Origin: Ilex aquifolium | Taxonomy: Eukaryota > Streptophyta > Magnoliopsida > Aquifoliales > Aquifoliaceae | DNA length: 64,000 nucleotides | Assembly (NCBI GenBank): GCA_951799425.1 | Contig: OX637405.1 | Coordinates: 24,779,635 to 24,843,634, forward strand | Reading direction: 5' to 3' | In this document: piece after piece, positions 48,752 through 58,087 of the stretch | Layout: each line of letters begins with the position of its first letter | Position numbering within the stretch: position 1 is the stretch's first letter | Made by a program: the position numbers and the translations under genes | The notes under the pieces: generated by a model | What the model was told of the DNA's origin: nothing | Seen by the model: only the letters and a program-made list of their open reading frames with translations | The model's database searches: none

Positions 48752-50962
48752 CTATTTGTATAGATTTCCTTGCAACAAGGAAAATCTAGCTGACCTAGTC
48801 CTCAGCTTGGAAGCCTCCTTGGCATCGCTTGGCAGAGTCCCATTCTGCAAATACCCGATGATGGGGTCCATCCAACCCGGCTGAGCTCCGATTGATAGTA
48901 TATTTTCTTCTTCGAAACTTACTGAAGGTTCTGGAAGGTGCTCTACTGGTATTAGCCTATCCAAATCTTCTTGTGAGGCCGTTGCTAACCTCGCCAATGC
49001 ATCTGCTCGCGCGTTCTCTGCTCTAGGCACGTGTCTGACCTTAACCTGCACAAATTTCTTTATTAATTCTCGTACCTTTCTGAGATAAAGAACCATCTTT
49101 TCGCCTCTCGCTTCGTAGGACTCCTCTATCTGCTTTACCACCAGTTGAGAGTCACTGCAGAGCTCCAGCTGCTCTGCTTCCATAGAATAAGCAAGATTGA
49201 GCTCAGCGATGACAGCTTCATATTCTGCTTCGTTATTTGAAGCCTTGAACCCAAATCTAAGGGCATACTCGACATCTATTCCTTCTGGGGAGGTTAAGAT
49301 CATTCCTGCACCGCTTCCCTGAGCATTGGCAGCTCCATCTACTGAAAGCCTCCATACGGGGAGGTCTGGTATTAAACCTGTGGTCTCCATGGGCGCTGCT
49401 GCTGCGAACTCTGCAATGAAATCCGCCAAAATTTGCCCTTTAATGGCAGTTCTTGGCTTATATCTGATGTCAAACTCACTGAGCTCTATGGCCCATTTAA
49501 CCAACCTCCCCGAGGACTCTGGCTTATGTAGTACTTGCTTCATCGGCTGGTCTGTTGGAACCTCGATAGTATGAGCCTGGAAATAGGGCCTGAGTCTTCT
49601 GGCTGTTGTCACCAACGCTAAGACGAGCTTTTCCATCTTTGGATATCTCTCCTCTGCCCCTCTCAGAGCTCTGCTACAGTAATAGACTGGTTGCTGAGCT
49701 CTGTCTCGCTCCCTAACCAGCGCTGCACTAGTCGAAAAATCTGAAACTGTCAGGTAGAGAGTAAGGACTTCCCCTTCTAAAGGGCTCACCAGAACAGGAG
49801 GAGAGCTCATATAATCTTTCAGGGCTTTAAACGCTTCTTCGCACTTGGCATCCCACTGGAACGCCTTTTTTAGTATCTGAAAGAATGGCTGGCATTTATC
49901 ACTTGATCTAGACACGAAACGGCTCAAGGCAGCTATCCTGCCTGTCAAGCGTTGCACCTCCCTTGTGTTGGATGGTGATTGCATCTCCATCATTGCCCTG
50001 ACCTTCTCTGGGTTGGCTTCAATCCCTCTGCTGCTAACTATAAATCCCAGGAATTTTCCTGCCGAGACCCCAAATGCGCACTTCGCAGGGTTGAGCTTCA
50101 TTTTGTACTCCTTTAGAATCTGGAATGATTCGGCTAGGTGGTCAATGTGGAGCTCTGCTTTTAGTGATTTCACCAGCATGTCATCGATGTAAACTTCCAT
50201 GGAAGCTCCTATTTGTTTTTGGAACATCCTATTCACCAATCGCTGGTAAGTGGCTCCGGCGTTCTTTAACCCGAAAGGCATGACCTGATAACAGTATGTT
50301 CCTTGCTCAGTTACAAAGGAGGTCTTCTCTTGGTCATTGGGGTCCATCCTGATTTGGTTGTAGCCTGAGAAGGCGTCCATGAAGCTAAGGAGCTCATGCC
50401 CGGCAGTGGCGTCCACTATCAGGTCAATCCGAGGTAATGAGAAGCTATCTTTGGGGCATGCTCGGTTGAGATCAGTGAAGTCAATGCACAATCGCCACTT
50501 TCCATTGGTTTTCTTTACAAGAACCACATTTGCTAACCAGGTGGGGTAATCAACCTCCCTGATAGCCTCGGCATGGAGGAGTTTGCTGACCTCCACATTG
50601 ATTGCCCTTTGTCTTTCAGAGGCAAAGCTCCTCCTCTTCTGTTTGATGGGTTTGCAGGTTGGGTTCACGCATAGCTTATGGGTAATAACCGAAGGGTCAA
50701 TTCCTTCCATGTCTTCTTGCTTCCAAGCAAACACTCCTATATTCTCTTTTAGGAACTGGACGAGGATACTTTTGAGCTTTGCGTTTAGTCTGGAACCCAC
50801 ATAAACGAGGTGTTCTGGCTCTTCATCAAGCTGTATTGGTTCCAGCTCTTCCGATGACATTGGTCTTGTCTCCATTTCATCTCTCATGTCGAGTTCATCT
50901 AATTGGATGTTCTCAACCTCCTTCCTTTTTACAGAGGCCATATAGCATTCTCTTGCTATATG
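48752..50962 (-). CDS. Gypsy reverse transcriptase and RNase H
   Basis: Copies the element RNA into DNA and degrades the RNA strand. RT motifs in order: NGKWRLCIDFTDLNRACPKD, VMPFGLKNAGATYQ, the catalytic VYIDDMLVKS (50170-50200), and KCAFGVSAGKFLGF. Then a connection region with YCSRALRGAEERYPKMEK, and a second RNase H-like region with VDGAANAQGSGAGMI (49310-49350) and a later LCSDSQLV. Two RNase H-like segments (a decayed one after RT and an active-looking one) are known in Tat elements. The frame is continuous with gag-protease except for one UAG at 50963-50965; M at 50941 (MASVKRKEV) is the first methionine after it. Confidence 0.93.
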   Translation of the reverse strand, partial: HIARECYMASVKRKEVENIQLDELDMRDEMETRPMSSEELEPIQLDEEPEHLVYVGSRLNAKLKSILVQFLKENIGVFAWKQEDMEGIDPSVITHKLCVNPTCKPIKQKRRSFASERQRAINVEVSKLLHAEAIREVDYPTWLANVVLVKKTNGKWRLCIDFTDLNRACPKDSFSLPRIDLIVDATAGHELLSFMDAFSGYNQIRMDPNDQEKTSFVTEQGTYCYQVMPFGLKNAGATYQRLVNRMFQKQIGASMEVYIDDMLVKSLKAELHIDHLAESFQILKEYKMKLNPAKCAFGVSAGKFLGFIVSSRGIEANPEKVRAMMEMQSPSNTREVQRLTGRIAALSRFVSRSSDKCQPFFQILKKAFQWDAKCEEAFKALKDYMSSPPVLVSPLEGEVLTLYLTVSDFSTSAALVRERDRAQQPVYYCSRALRGAEERYPKMEKLVLALVTTARRLRPYFQAHTIEVPTDQPMKQVLHKPESSGRLVKWAIELSEFDIRYKPRTAIKGQILADFIAEFAAAAPMETTGLIPDLPVWRLSVDGAANAQGSGAGMILTSPEGIDVEYALRFGFKASNNEAEYEAVIAELNLAYSMEAEQLELCSDSQLVVKQIEESYEARGEKMVLYLRKVRELIKKFVQVKVRHVPRAENARADALARLATASQEDLDRLIPVEHLPEPSVSFEEENILSIGAQPGWMDPIIGYLQNGTLPSDAKEASKLRTRSARFSLLQGNLYK

Positions 50963-53110
50963 CTAGTCTCCTCGGACTGCTCCGATTCCATTTTCTGTAG
51001 GGAATTTTACGACTAAGTGATAGGCTGATGGGATTGCCTTCATGGAATTAAGGGATGGCCTTCCAAGCAGGATGTTGTATGCAGAGGGTGCATCGACCAC
51101 TAGGAACTTTACGGTTGTGGTGGCTTGGCAAGGTGGGTCCCCTAGGGTGAGCACGAGTTGGATCGAGCCCAGAGGGAGCACCCTTTCTCCGGAGAACCCC
51201 AGCAAGTGAGTGTGCACAGGTTCAAGTTTCTCTCTTCCTATGTCCATTTTGTCGAATGCAGGTGCGAAAATGATATCTGCCAAGCTTCCGTTATCGACTA
51301 GAACTCGATGAACGGTTCTGTTAGCCACCACGGCTCGCACCACCAACGGATCATCATGAGGGTACTGACATCCCTCCAAATCAGCATCTGAGAAAGTGAT
51401 AACTGTATCTAAGCGTGGCGCTTTGGATACAGCGTGCACTTCGAGAGCCTCTTCGGCTCTGATCAGTCGAAGGTGTGCTTTCCTAGCTGAGCTAGATTCT
51501 CCACCTCCTGCGAACCCTCCAGATATTACTCTGATCTCACCTAGAGGCTGCTGATGTGGTGCAGGTGCCGGCTGCCGAGGTGGTGGAGGTGGGAGAGCTC
51601 GATTCTGATCGTCATGAGCCACAAAACGGCGTAGCTGACCTCGCTGGATCAAGAACTCGATTTCCTTTTTTAGTTGAATGCAGTCATCAGTGTGGTGACC
51701 ATGATCCCTGTGGTAATCGCAGTACTTTGTGGGGTCTCTCTTGGCTGGATCTGCCTTCATCCGGGGTGGCCATCTCAGGAACTTCTCGTTTTGGACCTCA
51801 TACAGAACTTGTGACACAGCGGCAGTGAGTGGGGTGTATTGTTGAGGTCCGTACCTGGGCTGCAGCTCGGGCTGCGGGGGGCCCAGGCGATCTCTGACAT
51901 TTCCTCTTCTCTTTGGCGAGCGGTCCCTATCCCTTCTCGGAGACCTCTCTCGTCCTTTTTCCTTCTTGGGACTCCGGTCCCTTCTTTTTTCTTCTTTCTC
52001 CTTCTTCTTCCCTGAGGATGTACCCCTTACTTTGGAAAGGAGTGCCTCTTCACCGTTTATATATTTCTCTGCCTTGGCTAGCACCTCAGCCATGCTGGCC
52101 TGAGGGTTCTTCGATATGGAAAACATTAGATCCTTTGATTGTACTCCCAATCCTGCAATAAAGGCAGTTATGACGAATTTTTCGTCTGGAACGTCTACTT
52201 TTAGTGTCTCTGAGTTGAACCTTTGGACATAAGACCTCAGGTTTTCTTGAGGCCCCTGTTTCACATTCAGCAGGTGGTAGCTCGGTTTTCGGTATATCCG
52301 GGCTCCTATAAAATGAGATACGAAAGCTATGGAGAGCTCTTTGAAGGATGAGATCGAGGCTGGTGGGAGCCTGTGAAACCAGGCTAGGGCGGAGCCTTTT
52401 AGTGTGATGGCGAAAGCTCTGCAACGTACAAGATCCTGGTATCCATGTAGCTCCATCTGATTCTTGTAAGTGTTGAGATGATCTACGGGATCTTTTGTTC
52501 CGTCAAAGACCTCTATTTGTGGCATCCTGAACTTTGGTGGGAGAGGAAAGTGCAGCATCCCAGTGGTGAATGGGGACTCGGTTTGTTGCACCAAGACGTC
52601 CATTGTAACCGGAGCTTTGCTTCTTACAGCCTCCTTCATGTGGCTGAGCTCTTGCTTTATGTCTTTGAAGCGCTGCTCCCAGTGTTGCTCTCTCTTGTCT
52701 TGCGAATAAGGGAAAAAATCGTCCCTCTCGCCCCCATCGTTCTGACTTTGCACTTCCTCGTTGTGGCCATTCCTAGGGGGTAGGTAGGGAACATGTCCCC
52801 TGGTCTGGCTGCTTTCTCCTCCTTCGTTGACCTCTCTAAGGGGGTCCCAGGGTCGTTGTTCCCTATGAGGGGGATTATTCTGGCCTTCTTGGGCCGGTCG
52901 TGCCTCCTGCGGGCGCTGTATGAGCTTTGATAACTCTGCATTTTCCTTTAGCAAGCGTTGGTTAACGAGGCGAAGGGCCTCCATCTCGTTATTAATGGGG
53001 GAATTGGCCTCTTGGACGTTCCCAGGTTGCTTGCCGTTGGTGGCTTCCTGCTGATCCTGCATTCGTGGTAGGTTTGTTTGACTTCTGCTCATATTTCGAG
53101 TTGTTAACAT
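50963..53110 (-). CDS. Gypsy gag and protease
   Basis: Forms the particle and matures the polyprotein. The start MLTTRNMSRS lies 63 bp from the 5' LTR edge, just beyond the primer site. A helix-rich and glutamine-rich N-terminus is followed by the retrotransposon gag core (SALAWFHRLPP, LNVKQGPQENLRSYVQRF; about residues 230-370) and a very basic KKKEKEEKRRDRSPKKEKG linker. A zinc-knuckle-like CDYHRDHGHHTDDC follows near residue 475, then the aspartic protease VLVDNGSLADII at about residue 610. The frame ends with UAG (50963-50965), after GAVRGD; translation past it continues straight into a polymerase-style ARECYMASV. No other defects are seen. Confidence 0.92.
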   Translation of the reverse strand: MLTTRNMSRSQTNLPRMQDQQEATNGKQPGNVQEANSPINNEMEALRLVNQRLLKENAELSKLIQRPQEARPAQEGQNNPPHREQRPWDPLREVNEGGESSQTRGHVPYLPPRNGHNEEVQSQNDGGERDDFFPYSQDKREQHWEQRFKDIKQELSHMKEAVRSKAPVTMDVLVQQTESPFTTGMLHFPLPPKFRMPQIEVFDGTKDPVDHLNTYKNQMELHGYQDLVRCRAFAITLKGSALAWFHRLPPASISSFKELSIAFVSHFIGARIYRKPSYHLLNVKQGPQENLRSYVQRFNSETLKVDVPDEKFVITAFIAGLGVQSKDLMFSISKNPQASMAEVLAKAEKYINGEEALLSKVRGTSSGKKKEKEEKRRDRSPKKEKGRERSPRRDRDRSPKRRGNVRDRLGPPQPELQPRYGPQQYTPLTAAVSQVLYEVQNEKFLRWPPRMKADPAKRDPTKYCDYHRDHGHHTDDCIQLKKEIEFLIQRGQLRRFVAHDDQNRALPPPPPRQPAPAPHQQPLGEIRVISGGFAGGGESSSARKAHLRLIRAEEALEVHAVSKAPRLDTVITFSDADLEGCQYPHDDPLVVRAVVANRTVHRVLVDNGSLADIIFAPAFDKMDIGREKLEPVHTHLLGFSGERVLPLGSIQLVLTLGDPPCQATTTVKFLVVDAPSAYNILLGRPSLNSMKAIPSAYHLVVKFPTENGIGAVRGD

Positions 53111-53152
53111 CAGTCACTGAGAGATCAGCTTATTTGTAAATAAGAACAGTCG

Positions 53153-53170
53153 TTCCCACAGACGGCGCCA
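53153..53170 (-). other. Primer-binding site of the gypsy element
   Basis: Minus strand TGGCGCCGTCTGTGGGAA, three bases after the 5' LTR. This wording is common in plant Tat/Athila-type elements; the tRNA is left unnamed. Confidence 0.8.
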
Positions 53171-53173
53171 AAC

Positions 53174-53889
53174 TGATGGTATAAATCTACGTGAATGAGC
53201 TATGGAACCGAATGGTTCATTATGGACGGTCTGTGTGGATTCAAGTGATGTATCTGAGCTGCAAGGCTCGTTCTTGATAATGTAGATTGATGGTTAGGGG
53301 GTTCGGGGAAAGGGTTGATAGCACGGCGGAAGTATAGTGGTTCACCGGCCTGAGCTCGGCTAGTCCACTCTGCAATGGAGTCAGATGGCTCCTCTCTTTC
53401 TTATTGATCAAGTTTTGCGTATTACCGTAGGATACACAGGGTATTAGGGTTTCTCCTCCTCTCTCTTGTTGGGGCTTGCCCTCCCTTTTTATAGCCTCAT
53501 GCTTACCTCTAATTCGAAATTATTTCCTTTATTGAAGGGATCGTGCCCTATCTTCATCTATAACCCTGGAGTTATTTAAACTCCTTAAGGCAGGCTCCCA
53601 CCGGCGAGATCCTTTCCTTATATCAAGGGATCCTCTCCTTAGCGTTAGGAGAGGATCCTGGTTAGTTACGGGTTTCATGTCTTGGATCGACTCAATTCCC
53701 CTTATTAAAGTATCTGCTGTCATCTCGCTGTCCTCTTGTCGTTTCTCAATTCGTGTTCTCAGCGGGGAGCTCTAGTACCGGCCGGATGAGCTCAGACTAT
53801 GGCCGGATGAGCTCTGCTTACCTTACCTGAGCTCCTGAGCTGAGCTCACTTTTTGAGCTCGTGTCTGGGGTTTATTTTAGGTGTCATCA
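53174..53889 (-). repeat. 5' LTR of the gypsy element
   Basis: Same length as the 3' LTR with about 10 substitutions. The upstream (U3) part contains six GAGCTC sites in 100 bp (53764-53862). Confidence 0.93.
53486..53493 (-). promoter_or_regulatory. TATA box in the gypsy 5' LTR
   Basis: Minus strand GGCTATAAAAAGGGAGG, about 320 bp before the end of the LTR, as expected for an LTR promoter driving gag-pol. Confidence 0.65.
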
Positions 53890-53894
53890 ATTTC

Positions 53895-56364
53895 CAAAGT
53901 GCTAGCAAACAGGTTGAAGCTTATTCTTCCCCATCTAGTTTCTCACAACCAAGCAGTGTGCTTCAAAAAAAGATACATGACAATATAATGATAGCAAATG
54001 AAGAATTCCATGCGATGAAGCTCAAGAAGAAAGGAAAAAAGGCTATTATGGCAATCAAGCTGGATCACAACAAGGCCTACAACAAAATGGAATGGGATTT
54101 TTTTGGAGAGGGTCCTGACAAAAATGATATTTGATCCTAAATGGGGGAGACTTATAATGCAATGTGTTTCAATATTCAGCTTTGAGATTGTGATGAATGG
54201 GGAAAAAAGAGGGGAAGTTATTCCACAAAGGGGAATAAGGCAGGGTGATCCTTTGTCACACTACGTATTCCTCTTAATAGATGATGCCCTATCAAGAATG
54301 ATCTAGAAGGAGGTTGCTAAGGGGCGAATGGAAGGTTTCAAGATCAGAAAAAGGAGCCCAATGCTCATTCACCTCTTATTTGCAGATGACTCTCTATTTT
54401 TTCTCAAAGAAGCATAGAATGAAGGAATTAAATTCAAAACTATTCTAGCTACAGACTGTGAAGCTTCTGTTCAAGAAATCAATCTCTCAAAGTCTGGTGT
54501 ACTATTCTCTAAAAATGCTAGTGAAGAACTAAAACAGTCGCTAGGACAAATCTTCCAAATTCCACCAGAGTCAGGAAATTGCAAGTACTTAGGGATCCCC
54601 ACCTTCTGGTGCAGAACTCGAGCATAAACTTTCACTTATCTGTTGGAAAGAATTCTGAATAAAATCCGAGGGGGGAAGAATCTTTTTCTGTCGCAAGCGG
54701 GAAACGAGGTTGGGATAAATATGTGGCACAAGCTATTCCTTCTTACACTATGTCATGCAATCACTTCCCTCAGAACTTTTGTGAAAAGATTAATTCATAC
54801 ATCCAAAATTTCTGGTGGGAAGATAATTCTGAAGCAAGCAGAATTCACTGGCAAAGTTGGCATACTCTAACTCAAGGCATTGGGAGGGATATAGGTTTAA
54901 AGGACTTCAAATGTTGGAATCAAGCTTTATTAGCAACACAAGGGTGGAGGTTGCTACAATTTTCTTAGGCATACTGGGTACAAATTATGAAATCCATTTA
55001 CTTCCCAACATCTGATTTCATGGAAGCAAAGAAATGGTAAGGGAAATAAAATAAAGTTTTGGGAGGTTAAATGGCTTCCAACTAGCCATTCCTTCACTAT
55101 TTTATCCCCTCGTCCAGAGGACAACGAGATCAAATTGGTTCATGAAGTTATTGATCAAAGATATGGAGAATGGATGCAGGATATTCTCTGATCGATTCTG
55201 AATAAACATAATGTCAAATAGTGCAAGCAATACCATTGTCAAATGTGGTGGTGGAAGATAAGAGGGTATGGCATTTTGATTAAAAAATGAAAATATTCAG
55301 TTAAATCTAGTTCCTGGTTAGCCCAAAATGGAAAAGAAAACACAAGAGCAAGAGGAGGGGAGTCATCTAGTTCTCTTCAACCTTTTATGTGGAACTATAG
55401 TTGGAATCTCAAGACTATTCCAAGGATTCGGCACTTCTGGTGGAGGGTGGTTTCAAACTCTTGAGCAACTCAACATAATTTGTTTTAAGGGAAATCCATA
55501 GCAGATCCAGTTATGTCAAATATGCAAGAGCCAAGCAGAAACTATAGAACATCTTTTGTTCGAGTGTAGCTGGACACAGAGAGTATGGTTTGGACTGGAA
55601 TTGGGATACAGAGCAGAGGCAGAACCAGTCTTTTCGATCCAACAATGGATAGTTAAGCTAATAGAAAATCTTGGCAACCACCAAAAGGCAATAGAGGTTC
55701 TCAGCAGAGTGGCTATGACAACATGGATGATTTGGAAAACAAGGAATGAAACTGTCTCTAATGGCCATGAACTGAACCTAGTCACGACTTTGTTTAGAAT
55801 CCAGCAACTATGGGGAGAAGCAAAGTATACTGATAGACCAAGAGTAGATTCCCATCCTTGCAATAAAGAAAATTCTATGGGCCAGTCAGTTTGGCTCCCA
55901 CTAGACCCCTTGCAGCAAAGGATAAATTGTGATGGTGCTTTCATACTTATCACTAAATAAGCTGCTTTGGGGGTATTTATCAAAGACAACAGAGGGCGAT
56001 TATCAGAGGGAACAATGAAATATTTTAAAGCCATCTCCATTCGAGTAGTTGAAGCAGAGACAGTAAGAGAGGCCTATCTTTTGGCTCAATCCTTACAGCT
56101 GAGAAATGCAATTGTGGAGAGTGACAATCAGGATGTTATCCGGTTAAGCTCAAAAAAGGGGGAGGTAGATGCTATTGTCGAAGGTATTAGAGCATGCACA
56201 AAATTACTTCATCTACAATTTTCCTTTGTATCCCAAGCTTTTAATCAAGCAGCTCATTGGGTAGCTAGAGTCAAATTAACCCATTCTCTTCCAAGGCATT
56301 GGGTGGGCAGCACACCAATTAAGTTAAGGGAAATATTAGCTTTTGACCTTAGTGATTTTGTTTA
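53895..56364 (+). pseudogene. LINE ORF2 part 2: rest of reverse transcriptase, zinc-binding region, RNase H
   Basis: It picks up at KVLANRLKLILPH, then IKLDHNKAYNKMEWDF (54049-54100), GIRQGDPLSHYVF (54230-54270) and the catalytic LLFADDSLFFL (54375-54410). The zf-RVT region follows around 55420-55570 (RIRHFWWRV). An RNase H-like tail at 55920-56364 has INCDGAF and AETVREAYLLAQSL, ending LSDFV*. Frameshifts and stops are spread throughout. RNase H at the C-terminus is typical of plant L1 LINEs. Together with 39212-40730 this is one ancestral ORF2. Confidence 0.82.
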
Positions 56365-56385
56365 GATGAAATGGAATTGAATTGT

Positions 56386-56835
56386 TAAAAAAAATATATA
56401 AATTGGAAGAATTAAATATTAATTTGGTGTTAATTTTATGAATTGAGTGTTAGTTGGACGAAATTGAAGGTTCATTTGATGAATTTGAATGTTAAATTGA
56501 TGAATTGTTTGTTTATAAGATGAAATTGAATGTTAATTTGATTATTTGAACGTTAATTTGTTATTAATTTGATAAATTGAATATTAATTGGATGAAATTG
56601 CATGTTACTATGGTTTTGATTTGATAAATTGAATCTTTATTGGATGATTTTGGATGTTAATTTGATGAATTGATTTTTAATTGGATGAATTTGAATGTAA
56701 ATTGGATGAAGTGAATTATCATTTGTTGTTAATTGGATGAAAATGAAAATGAATATTAATTATTGTATTGAATGTTTATTTGATGAATTTAATGTTAACT
56801 AGTTGAGTTTGAATGTTAATTTGATGAATTGAATG
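56386..56835 (-). repeat. Reverse array arm, resumed after the LINE
   Basis: Same repeats as 37004-38838; landmark TTATTGGATGATTTTGGATG near 56640. Confidence 0.8.
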
Positions 56836-57063
56836 TCATGGGCCAATTTGTGGATTAGATTCAAGCTTACGGTGATCAAGTATTGAAATTTTATGCATCA
56901 TGGATTCGTAGATCAGGGAATAATGTTGCTAAATATGCTATTTCTTGTAAGGATGGTGTAGTAGAGAGGATATCCTAGAGTTTGTAATATATGCTCTCCA
57001 TGACGATATCTCTAGTATTTAATCTATAACAATTTCATCGTTTCTTATAAAAAAAAAAAAAAA
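56836..57063 (+). mobile_element. Short LINE 3' tail with poly-A
   Basis: Unique sequence ending TTTCTTATAAAAAAAAAAAA, inserted in the array, which resumes briefly with GAACATGAATGTTAATTTT. The coding match is weak; the A-tail and position suggest a heavily truncated LINE. Confidence 0.55.
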
Positions 57064-57209
57064 GATGAACATGAATGTTAATTTTGGGAGAGTACATGAA
57101 TCGTCATGCTTTATAATGATCGATCCTAATTTAATAAATCTCTTGATAAACCACAACCTATCCTGATTGTCAATCAAGATAGGTTATGATTTATTAAGGC
57201 AGATCCTAA

Positions 57210-58009
57210 TTTAACAAATTGTTAGTAACACTTTTATTTCTAAAGTCTACACGTTTTATCAGTTTAGTCTTAAAATATCAACTTTGTCCGTTTAGTCCCT
57301 AAAATATTAATTTTATTATTTTTATCCCTAAAGTATTCAATTTGTATTTAAATCAGCTAATAAAAATTTAATTTATCAAATTAATATCAAAGGAATATGC
57401 AATTTCATCTAATAAATATTTAATTCATCAAATCAATACCAAGTTAACATTCAATTCATCAAATTAACATTCAATTTTATCCAATTAATATTCAATTCAT
57501 TAAATTAACACCAAATTAACATTTAATTCATCCAATTTATATTCAAATTCATCCAATTAACACTCAATTCATCAAATTAACATCCAAAATCATCCAATAA
57601 AGATTCAATTTATCAAATCAACACCAAAGTAACATGTGATTTCATCCAATTAATATTTAATTCATCAAATTAACGTCAACTTAATATTTAATTCATCAAA
57701 TTAACCTTTTATTTCGCCTAATAAATATTTAATTCTTCAAATTAACATTCAAATTCAAATAGTTAATTAAAATTTCATGTAATAAACATTGAAATCATCG
57801 AATTAGATGAAGTTGAATGTTATTTTTGTGTTATTTTGATGAATTAAATATTAACCAGGATAAAATTGAATGTTAATTTGATGAATTGAATGTCAATTTT
57901 GTGTTAATTTGATAAACTAAATGTCAATTTAGTGTTAGGTCGATGAATTTAATGTTTATTGGATGAAACTGAATATTAATTTGTTGTCAACTTAATGAAT
58001 GAAATGTTA
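57210..58009. mobile_element. Second, shorter fold-back copy of the array family
   Basis: GTTAGTAACACTTTTATTTC and the following TTTAGTCCCTAAAATATT align with the left end at 27670. A forward array with the landmark AAAATCATCCAATAAAGATT (about 57587) follows. Orientation flips near 57800 to GAAGTTGAATGTTATTTTTG. The LINE at 58010 cuts off the right end. Confidence 0.65.
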
Positions 58010-58087
58010 ATTGAAATAGGGATTGAATTGATCAATTTGGCTGCTAGAGAGAGAAGCTCTGACTTCTCTCTAAAATTTTCCAAGTTC

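Larger units (their letters stand above)
40731..53889 (-). mobile_element. Young Ty3/gypsy retrotransposon with two antisense genes (13.2 kb)
   Basis: LTRs of 716 bp at both ends, 5-bp TSD ATTTC (40726-40730 and 53890-53894) and TGATG...CATCA termini. Gag, protease, RT, RNase H and integrase run on the minus strand in gypsy order (integrase last). On the plus strand, between integrase and the 3' LTR, are two spliced genes at 42096-44730 and 45641-46731. Extra antisense frames in this position are known from the Tat lineage of plant gypsy elements, and the PBS wording also fits, so Tat is the likely lineage. About 10 LTR differences by eye (1.4%) point to a recent insertion. Confidence 0.93.
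38839..56385 (+). mobile_element. L1-type LINE split by the gypsy element
   Basis: It sits inside the reverse array arm: the array stops in GAGTGTTAATT at 38836 and resumes with ATATAAATTGGAAG at about 56386. It ends with a short A-run. Without the gypsy insertion it is about 4.4 kb: the last part of ORF1 and a complete but mutated ORF2. The missing ORF1 start shows 5' truncation. The gypsy insertion at 40731 falls inside the reverse transcriptase. Confidence 0.85.
27670..57085. mobile_element. Giant fold-back element or array with nested insertions
   Basis: The left end reads GGTTAATAATACTTTTTTCC followed by TTTGGTCCCTAAAG, wording like Mutator-type termini in plants. A forward AT-rich tandem array follows, then the same repeats in reverse orientation from about 37004. 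Removing the hAT insertion (28330-35073), the LINE tail (37991-38635) and the LINE (38839-56385) makes the array continuous across each junction. Without insertions it is about 4.3 kb. The expected inverted copy of the left end is not visible on the right, so the right end may be lost. No protein of its own is seen; superfamily inferred. Confidence 0.6.

Noticed and set aside
51556-51828. Plus-strand open frames opposite gag and RT (also 49326-49574 and 52478-52783)
   Set aside because: They lie over conserved gag-pol coding on the other strand, lack splice context and resemble no protein, unlike genes A and B.
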